NCBI GenBank assembly: GCA_963575645.1
Contig: OY754476.1
Location: 6,572,001-6,636,000, forward strand
Reading direction: 5' to 3'
Source: Xanthostigma xanthostigma
Taxonomy: Eukaryota > Arthropoda > Insecta > Raphidioptera > Raphidiidae
Length of the DNA stretch: 64,000 nt
In this document: positions 12,521 through 24,067 of the stretch, piece by piece
Layout of the letters: each line of letters starts with the position of its first letter
How positions within the stretch are numbered: the first letter of the stretch is position 1
Made by a program: the position numbers and the translations under genes
Notes under the pieces: generated by a model
What the model was told of the DNA's origin: nothing
The model's database searches: none
What the model saw: only the letters and a program-made list of their open reading frames with translations

Positions 12521-12986
12521 TCATATATATTAATACGCTAAGGTTTAAGATGTTTGTCTCCCTTAGAAAAAACAACACAATTTCTCCACATAAATTATAT
12601 ATCATTTTACAGATAATTGCTTGCTCTACTGACATCAACAACTAAAAAATTTATTATTGCTATTGTTTTTGTAAATTAATTAAACTCTGAACAACGTCTG
12701 CCATCTGACGGCGTAACGTTAACACTTCGATCTGTCATCTGACCTTCATAGTGTAAATACTGCATACTGCCATCTGACGGGCAACGCTGAACAACGCTTT
12801 TGCTACTTGCGCCTCTATATAACAATTTTAGTAAAATATTTCTTTTACAACAAAAAGAAGAACGTTATAAGCAGTGTGCAAAATTAGAAACGAATTGAAT
12901 ACCTGCAATCATATTTAAAAAATAATTTTGTAAAGTGATAATTATTATACTTATTTAGTGCGAATACTTCGCACAGGTCACGCTAG
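12521..12986 (+). mobile_element. Complete non-autonomous Helitron
   Basis: The 5' end is TCATATATATTAATACGC, directly after an A at 12520. The 3' end is a GTGCGAA-TAC-TTCGCAC hairpin at 12958-12974, eight further bases, then CTAG at 12983-12986 followed by T. TC start, subterminal hairpin, CTRR end and insertion between A and T are the defining Helitron features. Repeated CCATCTGACGG motifs lie inside. Related copies occur at 39949-40420 and 56552-57140 in the opposite orientation. Confidence 0.9.
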
Positions 12987-13590
12987 TATGTATTATTTAT
13001 TTGGTTGAGGAACAATTGAAAAATAAGCTTATTAGTTACTAGTGGTTCAGTTTGTCTTCACCAGGCGCATTATTTAAGTTCAAGAATACAAAATAACGTC
13101 TTTCGTTTACGTATAATCTAAAAGTTAACATATTTTTAGAAGGTCCTTCTGTGTTTTTGTCTCCAGGAAAAAAAATCGACATTGTTAGGTACTGTCTTCT
13201 GCATACGACAAGTGTACAAAGTTTCAGCTTCTTGGGCTAACGGGGACCTTCATATGGAAGTTAACGTGCTTTTTTGAAAAGCCCATCTTGTTTCCGGAAA
13301 GAAAATCTCAAATCCGGCTATGTTAGGTTCTGTCTCGTGTCCTATGACTTGTGTGACTGTTAAAACTCGCTGGGCGCTCGTTTTTCCCTAACATCACACT
13401 GCATCATAAAATAATAATTCAAGCACTTGATATGTAACCAACTTTCATATTTTAATTTTTTAAATCTTTATTATTTGACGGTGGCTATCAGATCTTGGTT
13501 GTTTTCATAAGTTTTGTTTGAAATAGAATAACAGTATCTGTTGCCCTGGAAACGCGTGTTAGTCCCAAAAAAGACGGGTTGCACTCCGGG
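12987..13590. other. Probable old repeat remnants, no gene
   Basis: Contains two loosely similar blocks around TTGTTAGGTACTGTC and ATGTTAGGTTCTGTC (about 13180 and 13330), each followed by a motif resembling GACAAGTGT or GACTTGTGT. This suggests a decayed tandem or transposon-derived sequence. No open frame of note. Confidence 0.4.
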
Positions 13591-13600
13591 AGTGCCGGCA

Positions 13601-13833
13601 GAAGTGAAAACTTGAATATTAACGTCTTACGAATTTTCGATCAGGTCACGTGTCCTGACGCGAGTTTAACATTTTTTACCCATTACAAAAAAAGTGTACA
13701 AAAGTTTTCGTCTTACGAATTTTGTCTTACGCATTTTCGATCAGGTCTTACGAATTTTCGATCTGACGCGAGTTTAACATTTTTTACCCATTACAAAAAA
13801 AGTGTACAACGCCGCTAAAGAAGTTTTCACTTC
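13601..13833. repeat. Short inverted-end element with internal 108-bp duplication
   Basis: GAAGTGAAAACTT at 13601-13613 is mirrored at 13821-13833. Between them a block with CTGACGCGAGTTTAAC, ACCCATTAC and AGTGTACAA occurs at 13655-13701 and again at 13763-13809. TCTTACGAATTTT or a close variant occurs several times between. The 79-codon frame at 13579-13818 follows this duplication and is not convincing as a gene. The upstream GC-rich motif TGCACTCCGGGAGTGCCGGC resembles a repeat I recall from insect genomes. Confidence 0.6.
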
Positions 13834-14429
13834 AAAAATGCATTATTTTATCGCGATGGGACGCTACTAGACCCTGAGAACGTAGCGAACATCGCTTAGC
13901 CTATATAGAACTGTCGTTTAAATCGGTTAACTTCGGACAGTGTATATTTCGCGAACGATTCATGGGTACGTAGTTATTATGTAAGGTACCTTTACATACG
14001 GAAATATGTGAGTATCGTATTGCGAAGGCGAAATGCGTATTTGAACTTTATCATAGCGGAGTGGCTTCTATGATAAGTTATTGTCGCCGTGACTACTGAC
14101 TGCTGCCATAACCGCACTGACACCCCCCTCCCCCCTCTCCTATCATACCTCACGGCTGTCTCTTTTTGAGAGGAAAACCCCCCGCACCGCTTGTACCTCT
14201 CCCATGGGCGCATTAATATTAAAAAAGAGATTTTCTAAGAAAAAGATATTTATTATAGTTTATATAATTTAAATTAACATACTTAACATCAGTAGCGGCT
14301 CGCAAGGGTAGAAAAAATAGACGTAAAAACTAAAAACGTTCAATTTCATCTCTCCAAATATTAAAAAAACGCATCGCACGATTCGTATTCAATGCTAAAC
14401 TTTTATAAGATTTTTTGAATTAAATTTTC
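13834..14429. other. No gene seen
   Basis: Includes a C-rich patch at 14110-14215 on the plus strand. An open frame on the minus strand (13992-14213) is low complexity and has no recognisable domain. Confidence 0.45.
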
Positions 14430-14692
14430 TGAAATAAATAAATTTCTCGATCAATTTTTCAGACAAATAGGTATATTAACAAAAAATATATAAATTCAAT
14501 ACATTAACGTTTCGGTCCGGATTTGGACCTTCTTAATTAATAATTAGTTTCAAATTAAAAAAAAATCGCTGCAAGTTTTTAATTATCAAACATTGAATTT
14601 ATATATTTTTTGTTAATATATTTGTCTAAAAAATTAGTCGAGAATTTTATTTATTGAAGAGTTCTGATCAGACGTTAATCAAAGATTTAAAT
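14430..14692 (-). mobile_element. Inverted-repeat element with hammerhead-like core (diverged copy)
   Basis: Inverted arms of about 50 bp (14449-14500 and 14594-14643) flank a minus-strand motif at 14506-14536. There GGTCC and GGACC can pair, followed by GAAACGTT. The homologous copy at 56228-56536 has GATCC/GGATC at the same place, so the pair shows one compensatory base-pair change. The catalytic-type CTGA of that copy is changed to ATTA or TTAA here, so this copy should be inactive. Homology with the other copy extends through 14692. Hammerhead motifs of this form are known from Penelope-like retroelements; assignment here is inference. Confidence 0.5.
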
Positions 14693-16404
14693 TTTCTGCA
14701 GAATCTTCTCAAAAAAATATTTTGCTTGTGCTGTGCTGCCACCGTGTACGAAATAAAAACAAACTAATTTTTTACTCAAAAAAATTTTACACCTTAATAA
14801 GTATATTTGAAATATTTTTGACTGTTCTGACTCGGCCATATTGATATCTATCTGGGCTGTTCAGCGCCTACTTTGCTTTTTTGACATAGATATAACTATT
14901 GTATTGATAAAACTGCATTACTTTTGGTCTACTTTACGCACCCGTGCGAAAAAAGATTATTTTACTACCGCTATACAGACAAAAAAGTAGATATTTTATA
15001 GAGGTCGCGCAAAAGCTGGTTTTCACTCCAAACAATATTCATGTTACAATTTCGAATAGTACAAATGCAATTAAAGTTGTTATTTTACTCATTATCAAAT
15101 CGATAAATTCGATTTCTAATAATAAAATTATCTGCGTCTGATTATTCCATTATTGTATCTGATTTCACATAAATACGCCGGTACATATAACTAATTCAAT
15201 TTATGTCCAAAGTGTAGTAAAAAAACATTGTTAATTTGTAAATGCCCCTGTCTATATAATGTTCCTATAGAAAAACTTACCAAGAATTAAAATTCTAGTT
15301 GCTATCCATTTGTGAAACAATTTTTGTTAGCGTATGACTTGCTTTGTTGTTTTGACTCTCCAAAAAATAAATAGATTGTCCATATTTCATATTCGTATGT
15401 TGAAAAAAATAGCTAAGTCACCATTTTAGATTATCGGATAATCGGTATAAACATGGTAAGTCAGGTATACATAATCCTATGCGGTTTTTATATTGTTTTC
15501 ATATTATTACGCTATCAAAATGATTGTCTAAATTTGAAACAGATACCCAATTTTTTTTATTAATAATAGGCAAGTTTATATCGAAAATGAGAACGCTTTC
15601 GAAAAAATGTTTCAGCCACAAGTTGGTTAGTTCGATTACTCTACAACTGGAAAATAATTATACTTGCTGACCATTTTTTTTTTATACTGGGACCCTCTGT
15701 TTTTAATTCTGAACTTAATTGTCAATAGAAACTATAGGGGAAGCCATAGTCATATTTTTTACTTTTTTAGGACATTTCAATATAAGCCTATTTTTAAAAA
15801 GATTTTTTACTAATATTTTAACACTTATATTTTTTCAATAAAAATATTTTGATGAATCGACTCGACTCGAAAAACTCCAGTAAATAATTGGATCACTTGA
15901 TTTGCTTCATATGAACTTGTTGCTTATTTAAAAGAGTGAAAATATTTCATTGCTTAATTTTGAAAATCGCAAGGAATTTGACAAAATTCAAAAAAATAAT
16001 GAACACTGAATTATGTTGATCTTTTTTTTTTGCTTTATTTCACTCCCTCAGCAACATTTTCTTCTAACTCTATTGTTGCTGAGGAGATTGCAATCAAGCA
16101 AGGAAATGTTCAACGCAACTCAGTCTGGGTGCATGGCAGTGCACCAAGTCGAGTACTGCCCAACTACCTTTTCTCGAAACGATTCGACATATTTTTGAAC
16201 CCTCGTAACTTCGGTCTGGGTAATACTTCAAGTTTCAAATTTCAGGATCGGGTGGAGTTTTCAAGCGCAATTCTATTGCAGTACTACTTTAGATTTCATC
16301 ACTCACTTATGTTCATCAAAATGCTTGGACACTATCCCTACTTCTAGAAAGCTGAAAGGTATACAGGCTCGGTTTTAAGTGCAAATAACGAGAAAATTAA
16401 AAAA
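14693..16404. other. No supported gene
   Basis: AT-rich. The longest open frame (16030-16347, 105 codons, plus strand) has no recognisable domain and overlaps another frame of similar length. A moderately GC-richer segment at 16060-16350 may be an old transposon fragment, but I could not name it. Confidence 0.45.
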
Positions 16405-16817
16405 ATGTGAGTAACTTCCAGATGATCGGCTCCAGGCAATGTCTTATGTGATATTGTAAGTTTGTAACAACATGATTACTTTGATTAGATGCTGCAGCAT
16501 CGCCTTACCTGACTCGTTAGCTTCATTAAAATGGCCTTAATGAATAGGTTATAGATAATTGATGATCTAGGTTTTTTGATGGGTCAGGAAAGAGAAATGA
16601 GACGTGACGTAGTTATTTTTAATTTTATCTTGTTAAATGCAATAAATTACAATAAATAACGAAAGAAAATAATATTGTTGCTGGCAAATTTCATACAAAT
16701 TTTCAAATAAAATTTTCGTTCAATGAAAATTTATTTTCTTGGTGCGTGCACGGGCCCTTAGTCGATGCGGGGCTCCTAGGCAGTTGCCTACTCTGCCTAA
16801 TGATTAATCCAGCACTG
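16405..16817. mobile_element. hAT miniature element, left end missing
   Basis: It matches the complete copy at 63254-63694 from GTGAGTAACTTCCAGATG through CTAGGCAGTTGCC to the terminal CCAGCACTG. The first 70 or so bases, including the left CAGGGCCGG terminus, are absent. An extra segment near 16600-16690 is present here and missing in the other copy. Confidence 0.82.
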
Positions 16818-17517
16818 GTCTAGTAGTCCTAGTAAACTGAAATATGTTATACAGGCTGAGTGCAAGTAGTGAAAACGGGTTTCTTTTTTTAAATAATTAA
16901 TTTTTATTTGAATTTTGTTCAATTCCATGCGATTTTCAAGATTAATAAAACTATTGATACGAATATTCCATTATTTCTTTGTTTACTTAATCGCCGAGAT
17001 GAAAGCTTCATGTGTTGGCTATAACATAATATACTATGGCCATAGTAACCTTGGTCAGACCAACTTCAGGTCAGGTATTTACGCCTCCACCGATTAGGGG
17101 TCGCTGGTACGGACAGCCGACGAGCGTATACATGTGAATGGGATGCACGCTTGGATATGCTTTGCCCCTCTCTCATACATTATTCCAGAAACATTGATCT
17201 CGCGTTGGTATCTAGCCAAAGCAGCTACTACTGGGTAAAATGGCCGAGTCAGCACGAATACTGAAGTAGATGTTAGTGTATTTTGGTTCACTTGCTGTTC
17301 TAGTTCCCTTTCTCACGCGGCACCCAACTCCAAACTTCGTTGCAGAAATAATACTGTTTGTAATAATTATGACAGATTTCTTTTTAAACAATAATGTGTT
17401 TAACGTTCGTTTCATTACTGCCTCATAACAAACGCTAATCGCACTAATTCTGTCAATTGTTCACATTAGTTTTTGTACTCTTTAATAATAATTCTCGACG
17501 ACTATAAATTGTAAATG
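16818..17517. other. No supported gene
   Basis: The sequence at 17040-17350 is less AT-rich than its surroundings and open on the minus strand in two overlapping frames (17094-17291 and 17212-17415). Neither resembles a known protein. It could be an old transposon or exon scrap. Confidence 0.35.
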
Positions 17518-17754
17518 AACTGGCCAAGTGCGAGTCGGACTTACGCACTAAAGATTCCGTATTGTGCGAGCCCTTATTTATTAATATAACTTAGATGATG
17601 ACTGTCATAAATCTATTAATATACCTAGCCGAGATTTTGCTAGTGTGCGTGTCAAAATTTTATTTACAAATATCCATTGTATAAATATAGAATATGCTAT
17701 GTCATACACAAGGGCTCTGTTTTTGGATCCTTTAAGAACAGAACCCTAAAAACT
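17518..17754. mobile_element. Insect interspersed repeat (GGCCAAGTGCGAGTCGGAC type)
   Basis: It begins ACTGGCCAAGTGCGAGTCGG and ends AGAACAGAACCCTAAAAA. Both ends match, from memory, an abundant non-coding repeat of insect genomes, especially moths. The copy is diverged and about 240 bp long. Confidence 0.55.
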
Positions 17755-19689
17755 AACTTATTAATATAAAAGCTACAAGCCATATAATACGTATATAACT
17801 ATGCGAGAACGTGTCCTTTCTCTGCATCTGGGAGTTGATACGAGATGATACAGACTGTACAATATGTGACTCTATGTAGATGAAACGCTACAAAGTATGT
17901 TGAGAGAGAGAAATTAGAATAATGCATCCTATTAAGATTTGGAAAGAAAATATGTTTAAGTCCTTGTAAAAACCAATCTTGCTGAAATTACAGAAGAAAA
18001 GCACCGAAGACCTTGGTTAAAATATTTCAAAACGTAAAAAATTGCCAATAACTTGGAGAGATCTGCTTTAAGGTGACCAACATACTACAAACATAGCGAC
18101 TGCTGAAAAATAGAAGTGTTTATTTTTCGGTGCAATATAAATTGACCTTAAGACACCACATTCCTAATATGCAAGCAACATGAAGTACAATTCCAAGTAA
18201 ATTCCTTGATCAACGTTTATTTTTATTTAATTTTACACTTATTTCTGGTCCAATAATAATTACCATAGCGGTCGATTTTCGTTGTGCTTTAATATAAGCA
18301 ATAAAAACAAAATTACACACTATCAAGAACGGTACTAGAAATTCACCGTTTTAAGTTTTATTCGATAGTTACACGTAAATGATGAATGTAACAAAATTGA
18401 TTCAGCATTCATTTTAAATTCAAGAGCACCATTATTTTGAAAGTATTCAGATCAGAAGGCCTATAATTAATATAATCATTTATTTCATATTCGACAGAAA
18501 GTGTTTCTCACAAAAGAAAATAAAGAATATTGCATTATATATGGATGAAACTTTAAAAAAAGAACATGCCAACATTTATAGACGTTGTTAGTAATTCTGT
18601 CGTCCTGTCGATACAGTTTCGATGGCCAACTTGGTTGTTGCTTGTTTTATCTGTCTGTATTTTTGACAGAGCACTTTACCTTTATTAAATTACAATAACG
18701 TAACAGCAAGTATATATATAAATAATATAAAAGTCAATATGTTATTGCGCTTAAAGAAATTCACCGATAAAATAATACGTTGTTACAAGAAAAAACACCT
18801 TTCGTCAGTTTTTTTTTTTGTAATTTTTATATCTTTAGATCACTCGCATATAATTATGAACCAAATGGGTTATTGCTCAGCAGCGTTATTGTCCAGTGAA
18901 CTTAAATTCGACCAAAATGAGGCCGACATTTTTGTCGAATCCTAATGTTGAATTTTCCGAATCAACTGTGGTTCTATTACCTTATTTAAATGTACAACTT
19001 TTGTAAAAATAAAATGGGGTAATTACCCCCCCAGGACCATAATAATTAAAAATAAAACTGAAAACACTACGAATACCTAACTAAAAAACAAAATTTAGAC
19101 AAGATTGCAACAGCGTATTTTGTAACATTATTACTTTGGGAATTAATGTTTTGCTTGACACCTTCCTTCGTGAGTATTCTTGTTTGATATTACTAAAACT
19201 TAAAAAAATATTGACTGTTTTTTGTTTCACCCTCCCCCCAAGAAAAAAAAATATCTACGCCCTTGCTTAGATATGTTATAATATACTTATATACTTACTA
19301 CAAACATTATAAAGCTATGTTGTATAAACATTATACAGATTTATTCCATAAAGGAGCTATTTAACATTTTCAAGTAAATGATTATGGTGTGAAATGAAAT
19401 TTAAGTACTGACATTAATGCGGCCTTAAGCCGGATCTGGGATTTGCAGAAGAAAAAGGCCGTACGAACCCCGATTAGAGTAAAGGCTAGGGATCTTAATG
19501 TGCGTAATCTCTTAAGCAGCTGGAGATAGGGTAATAGTTCCAAAAGATAAAGATGCTATACTGTAGCATAGACTGCGGCCTATACCTCGTGTCTCGTTCG
19601 TTTTCTCTTCTTTACATCACGTCACGCCATGCTACAGACTGTACGCCATCCCACGCCAACATTAGGTCCTTTGATACAGCGCCTTTAAG
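17755..19689. other. No supported gene
   Basis: AT-rich throughout. A 68-codon frame at 18739-18945 has no recognisable domain. Confidence 0.45.
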
Positions 19690-20200
19690 CAAGGCCGTAG
19701 CCAGGAATTCACTTCGGGGGGGTGGGGGTCGAGCTCTGGACCAGAGACAATAAGTAACAACTTTATTTATGTAAAATTATAATATATGCTTGTTAAATTT
19801 AACATAAATAAATAATTTAATTAAAAGGCAACTGACACGGATTGTCACCAGAAATAAAGTGCGTGGCAACGATCTCTGAACTGATCTCGACATCACGATG
19901 AACGCTTATCAAGGCTAATCCAGTCAGTCGTGACTGTCCCATGCTGTTTCTCAAAAATGTTTTTAGCTTCCTCAACGAGGCAAAAGTACGCTCTGGTGTC
20001 GTCGTCGACACAGGTAGTGTCACGAGTATTGACAGTAGCTTGTCAATCATGGGAAACATCATTGCGTTACAGCTGTCCAGCGCTTCTAGTGGTGCAGCGG
20101 GCCATTCCGCAGCAACTATTTTTGACCACTTCGCTCGCCACACCGATAATTCTCCATCAAAACTTGTTTGATTTGACAAGTTTACCAAACACTTTCATGA
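19690..20200 (-). mobile_element. hAT transposon remnant, 3' end
   Basis: The outer end reads CAAGGCCGTAGCCAGGA at 19690, a hAT-type terminus. It lies about 110 bp beyond the stop codon of the transposase fragment at 19817-20188, the right position for the transposon's 3' end. No opposite terminus was found, so the rest of the element is lost or too decayed to see. Confidence 0.7.
19817..20188 (-). pseudogene. hAT-family transposase, C-terminal dimerisation region
   Basis: The frame encodes 123 residues ending in a natural stop. Residues around 54-95 contain the hAT C-terminal dimerisation signature: LPVSTTTPERTFASLRKLK followed by LRNSMGQSRLTGLALISVHR. This is characteristic of hAT transposases and of domesticated relatives such as ZMYM proteins and the 52-kDa repressor of the inhibitor of the protein kinase. 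In a working transposase this region mediates dimerisation and completes the RNase H-like fold. Everything N-terminal (zinc finger, catalytic DDE residues) is missing. The first methionine is only the first in-frame one after the truncation and is not a real start. A hAT-type terminal repeat just downstream supports a transposon fragment over a host gene. Confidence 0.85.
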
Positions 20201-20284
20201 ATCCGTATTATTTGTAAATGTAATTGTTAGTTACGAAAAAACTTATTTAACCTTGTACCAACTGACTTGCGATCAAAGCCAAAG

Positions 20285-20380
20285 CGGCATATGATATGAA
20301 ATGTAACAATGAAATATGAGTGAGAGAGATGGAGCATTTCTGTCACTCATCCTTCATTGTTACATTTCAGATGGATGCCG
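20285..20380. repeat. 96-nt hairpin, miniature element or pre-miRNA-like
   Basis: CGGCAT...GAAATGTAACAATGAA...GAGTGA is mirrored by TCACTC...TTCATTGTTACATTTC...ATGCCG. Arms are about 38 bp with few mismatches and the loop is about 18 bases. The size and shape fit either a minute foldback repeat or a microRNA precursor; the sequence alone does not decide. Confidence 0.6.
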
Positions 20381-21091
20381 AAAAAAAACAAATAATAAAA
20401 TAAAAAATTCCACAAAGTCTGATGCACACACGTCCGATTAAATATTTATGCTACGTCACACCTGTCTCACCAGTATAATTATGGCGTCGGATTCATGACG
20501 TCATTAGTACTAGCCAATATACTTGTCACTGGGTTATATTTTAGAACACACCCATAACAAACTGTTACATTACATTACGTAACAGGTATAAAGTCAGTGT
20601 GTTTGGTGACTTATTTGGCTACATAATATAATTTCTTCTGTTGCAATAAATAAAAACCGACAAGTTCCCTTACTTTTAAAGGACCGAACTGACCACTAAT
20701 CTTCTAATAGATAACATCAACTTTCACGTTTTGATTCTCGACCTATTTATTTATCCATCAATATATATAGGATCATCGATAAAGGATTGATGACTAATTG
20801 ATTATTAAATGAAATTTTCCCGTCACGCGTCTATCAAGATATAAATTGATTTTATTCAGAAATTAACTTTTCAGAAGTTTGTATAATAAAAAAAGATTTT
20901 GTAATGCTCAATTTTATATCTTTTACATTTGATCGTTACTCCCATAGGCATAGCTCTATTCTTCTGGAATATTAAATTTTTAAAATGTATGCCATTCATA
21001 GCTCTAGTGTCTATAGACATATCCGAGATAGCAAAGTGCTAGTGATTGATATAATATGCTGCAGTTCCAATTATTCACATTTAAAAATCGT
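20381..21091. other. No gene seen
   Basis: AT-rich sequence without a recognisable element. Confidence 0.45.
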
Positions 21092-21318
21092 CGTGGGATG
21101 CCTGGCAGATGTGGAACATATTGTGAAGCGGTGAACGTGTCAAGTATACTATAGTCGGATAGAAAGGCACACGCACTACACAGCTCACACAGAGAACCAA
21201 CGAAGTGTATAGTATACGCGCGCGCATACACACGGGAGTCGAGAGCGATGTCGTAGAGGGGGTATGACGGCATAAGCGTCATGCCGTTTGGCAACGGTTT
21301 TACTGCCAGGGCGTGCCA
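21092..21318. mobile_element. Miniature element, ends CGTGGGATGCCTGGCAG
   Basis: The left end CGTGGGATGCCTGGCAG is approximately mirrored by CTGCCAGGGCGTGCCA at 21303-21318. A second copy of the family is at 55008-55309. Shared internal motifs are a run of CGCGCG and GGGAGTCGAGA, and CATGCCGTT near the right end. The minus-strand frame 21004-21294 lies mostly inside this element and is not a gene. Confidence 0.65.
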
Positions 21319-23624
21319 AAAGATGTTTCACATCAAAATTTAAAATCTCTATGCAAAACATATTTTTCTTCTGTGCTCTAATTTAACCCCAAAACAGCGC
21401 TGTAATTGGCGATATCAACTTTTAGATTTTAGAATGGTTTAAATAGACTTTGCTGTAATTAAATTAGGTAAAAGTTTTTTTTTACCACGTTTCTATTATT
21501 AATCGCGTTAAGATGCATCTTATAAGATAAGATCGGCTAAATAGACGTTCTCACATGGGCTGGAGAAGTTAACTACGCATGTCTGCATATTTGATAGGAC
21601 AAAAGGGTAATATGGGGTAAATGTGTTCAAAAGGAGGAGTGTTCTACCTCAAATGGAGAACGGTTAACGGCCCTATAACTGAACAAAGTATATAATTAAT
21701 AGAGTTGCCGACAGGGTTGGTATACAGAAATTGTCTTTGCTGCAAATACGCACCTGATTTTTTTCAATGTATTTTCTTGGTAACTTTTTAACATTACTTA
21801 CCTTAGTAATAGGTACTTCTAATGAAATGTTTTTTATTAAAATGTAACTTTATTGCTCACATAAATTTTCTATTCAATAATCGTTCATTGCTTAATTTTT
21901 TTTCCAGTTATTTACATATTCTATATAGTCTCAGATCGTTTGTGTACGGACACTACAATAAAAGAGACACTAATTTTAAAGTCCTTAGACGTTTTTTTTA
22001 TGCAATTACCGTAATTATCATATAATTAACATATATTTGTATTCCACTCAATTTATTGGTGATAACTGATAAGTTATTAATCAAATTATTAAAGGAACAA
22101 AATGCAGATTGTTCGTTGTTAGTTTTCCCAATTGTATTTTTTATTCATTTAAAAAAGAGGTTATCAATTCAACATGACGTGTTTATATGCATCGGTTTTG
22201 GATCAGAATGTTTTTTTAAAAACTACCTATACTATTGCAAAGCCACTAAAAATAAAAATTAAAAAACTTCATTCAAAGAAGCCAGTAAAAAGTGTAAAAT
22301 TTAACAAATATAACTTTTTTGTGTACTTATGTATTAAATCGATGCCGATCTCAAAACTTTATTATTTACGCTTTAATTGTTTTTTTGACGATTCAATTTT
22401 TCTTTTGTTATATAAAGTTTTCTTGGCATTGCCTTCTGTGTTCGGTTTTTAGATGAAATATATTTTCAGGGTAAATGTTAAACGGGTAAACAGGTACATA
22501 AATTAACGTGTATCGTCAATCCATTCTAAAGGTGCACACTGTATTTATAGTTTAACATTATCTCTGGAGTTTATATTGCAAATTACAACAGCAAGGAATG
22601 AAATAGATCTTAAAAAGGCTTTATACTACAGTTTAATGAACTATACCAGTACAAAGATACTTTACGTGGGTTGTTCCTGACATGAATACCTCCTGGAACC
22701 ATGGCATCTATTGGACAGGTTTTCTATCTGTTCCTAAAACACGCACTAGCATGCAAGTATTATGCATATTATTATAATCCGATTTTGATTATTATTCTCT
22801 CAATGATAACAAAAGCCTAGCGATCAAAAGCTGAGGAGCCCCGATGATGCACGATTGTACGAACATACCCCGCATACGTTTTTAAGTAACTTTCATCTCG
22901 CACCAGCACCCCTTCGCGGGAAATTCTCATACTGCGAGAAACACTGTCTCTGCGAAAAACAAATCGTTGGTTTGATTAGGGAATGTCCATTAATTACGTG
23001 TGCTCAAGATAAGAAAGGGGGGGGGGGGCAAAATCTCACCACCAAACCTCATTTAAAGAAAGGGGGGTCAATGAAAATCTCACATGTTGATTTTTAGACT
23101 ATTTACCTCTTTACACTCTCTGAAGGGGTTATTTTTGAAAAAGCATGAAACACGACTTAAGTTATTATTATTATTATACGTACATTTTCAATCTCAAGAA
23201 TCGATTTTATCCTACCGTGACAAAAGAAGTTTCACTTCAAAAAGAAATCAAAGATGTGCCGGATAGTGTGAAACGGGGTATTCATGTATGTTTAAATAGA
23301 GTCAATATTGTAGGTTTACACAACCTTTGATTATAGAGTTCTAAATCACACTTTATTCAAACGTGACTTCGTTTACTAACAGCTTTGAGTTCTCGCGTGC
23401 GAAATGCGTCGCTGCCGAGTCATTAACCAGTTGTTAAATCTAACTACAGTTGCTACAATTGGTTTAGGCAACCTACAATTGTACGGGCCGAAGTCTCTTA
23501 TTTACCAATAACTCGACCAATTATGTTTTCATTTAAGCTTGTTGCCCAGAGTTGGTCATATTTAATAATATAATAACTTTTTTCGTTGTGATAAAATGTG
23601 GTCAACCTAAAAATAAGATAATAA
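21319..23624. other. No supported gene
   Basis: AT-rich. Several 60-92 codon frames between 21822 and 22452 are biased to Phe, Leu, Ile and Lys, as expected by chance in AT-rich DNA. A poly-G patch lies near 23019. Confidence 0.45.
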
Positions 23625-23771
23625 GTTCAAAAACTAAAACCTGACTACTGAAAAGTATAAAACAAAAAAAAATATTTTCATCTGAGGATAGCCGTGGTCA
23701 TATGCCACCTATCCTAACAAAACATTACATTTTAACAGTAGTAAGCGATCATAAGCTCTAGGGCAAAGTGC
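23625..23771 (-). mobile_element. One half of a split miniature element
   Basis: It begins with the terminal repeat GTTCAAAAACTAAAACC seen at both ends of the intact copy at 61857-62102, and matches that copy's reverse complement as far as GCGATCATAAGCTCTAGGGC...GTGCATC. There the match stops exactly where direct repeat A starts. The remaining half is at 44032-44152, directly after direct repeat B. Confidence 0.8.
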
Positions 23772-23988
23772 ATCGAAGAATCTCGTTAGAGATTCTTTTC
23801 TGTGCTAAATGCCGACGTATCTCTAACGTATTCTTATACATTGATTTTGCCTAGCTCCCATATAACGCCGTGTATATGAGACCAGTTTCCAAGTTTTATA
23901 GTTCTGTGACCACGTGACTTTCATAGGACCGATTTTTCGTATCACCCATATATACTTCTGTACCACAATAACAGCTTGCACTGCGTGT

Positions 23989-24067
23989 GTGCCTGTGGAC
24001 TAACGGTTACGACGTTAGACTAGTAATAACACTAATACAGGGTCTCGGGTTCGATTCCCGCCGGCAT
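23989..24067 (+). ncRNA. tRNA(Ser)-like pol III unit in repeat A
   Basis: A 79-nt tRNA-like sequence. GTGCCTG and CCGGCAT can form an acceptor-type stem with one mismatch. The D-arm-like part is GGACTAACGGTTACGAC, and the B box GGGTTCGATTCCC at 24047-24059 is perfect. The anticodon arm is damaged and the variable region is long, as in tRNA-Ser or tRNA-Leu. A run of ten T, a pol III terminator, follows at 24077. It is better read as a tRNA-derived promoter head than as a functional tRNA gene. Confidence 0.65.

Noticed and set aside
16013-16347. Overlapping 61- and 105-codon frames
   Set aside because: No recognisable domain, two frames over the same DNA, and no splice or promoter context.
21822-22452. 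Membrane-protein-like Phe/Leu-rich frames
   Set aside because: Short, in different frames, and of the composition expected by chance in AT-rich DNA.
23989-24067. Functional tRNA-Ser gene
   Set aside because: The anticodon stem does not pair and an acceptor mismatch is present; two copies sit in repeats, so a tRNA-derived cassette is more likely.
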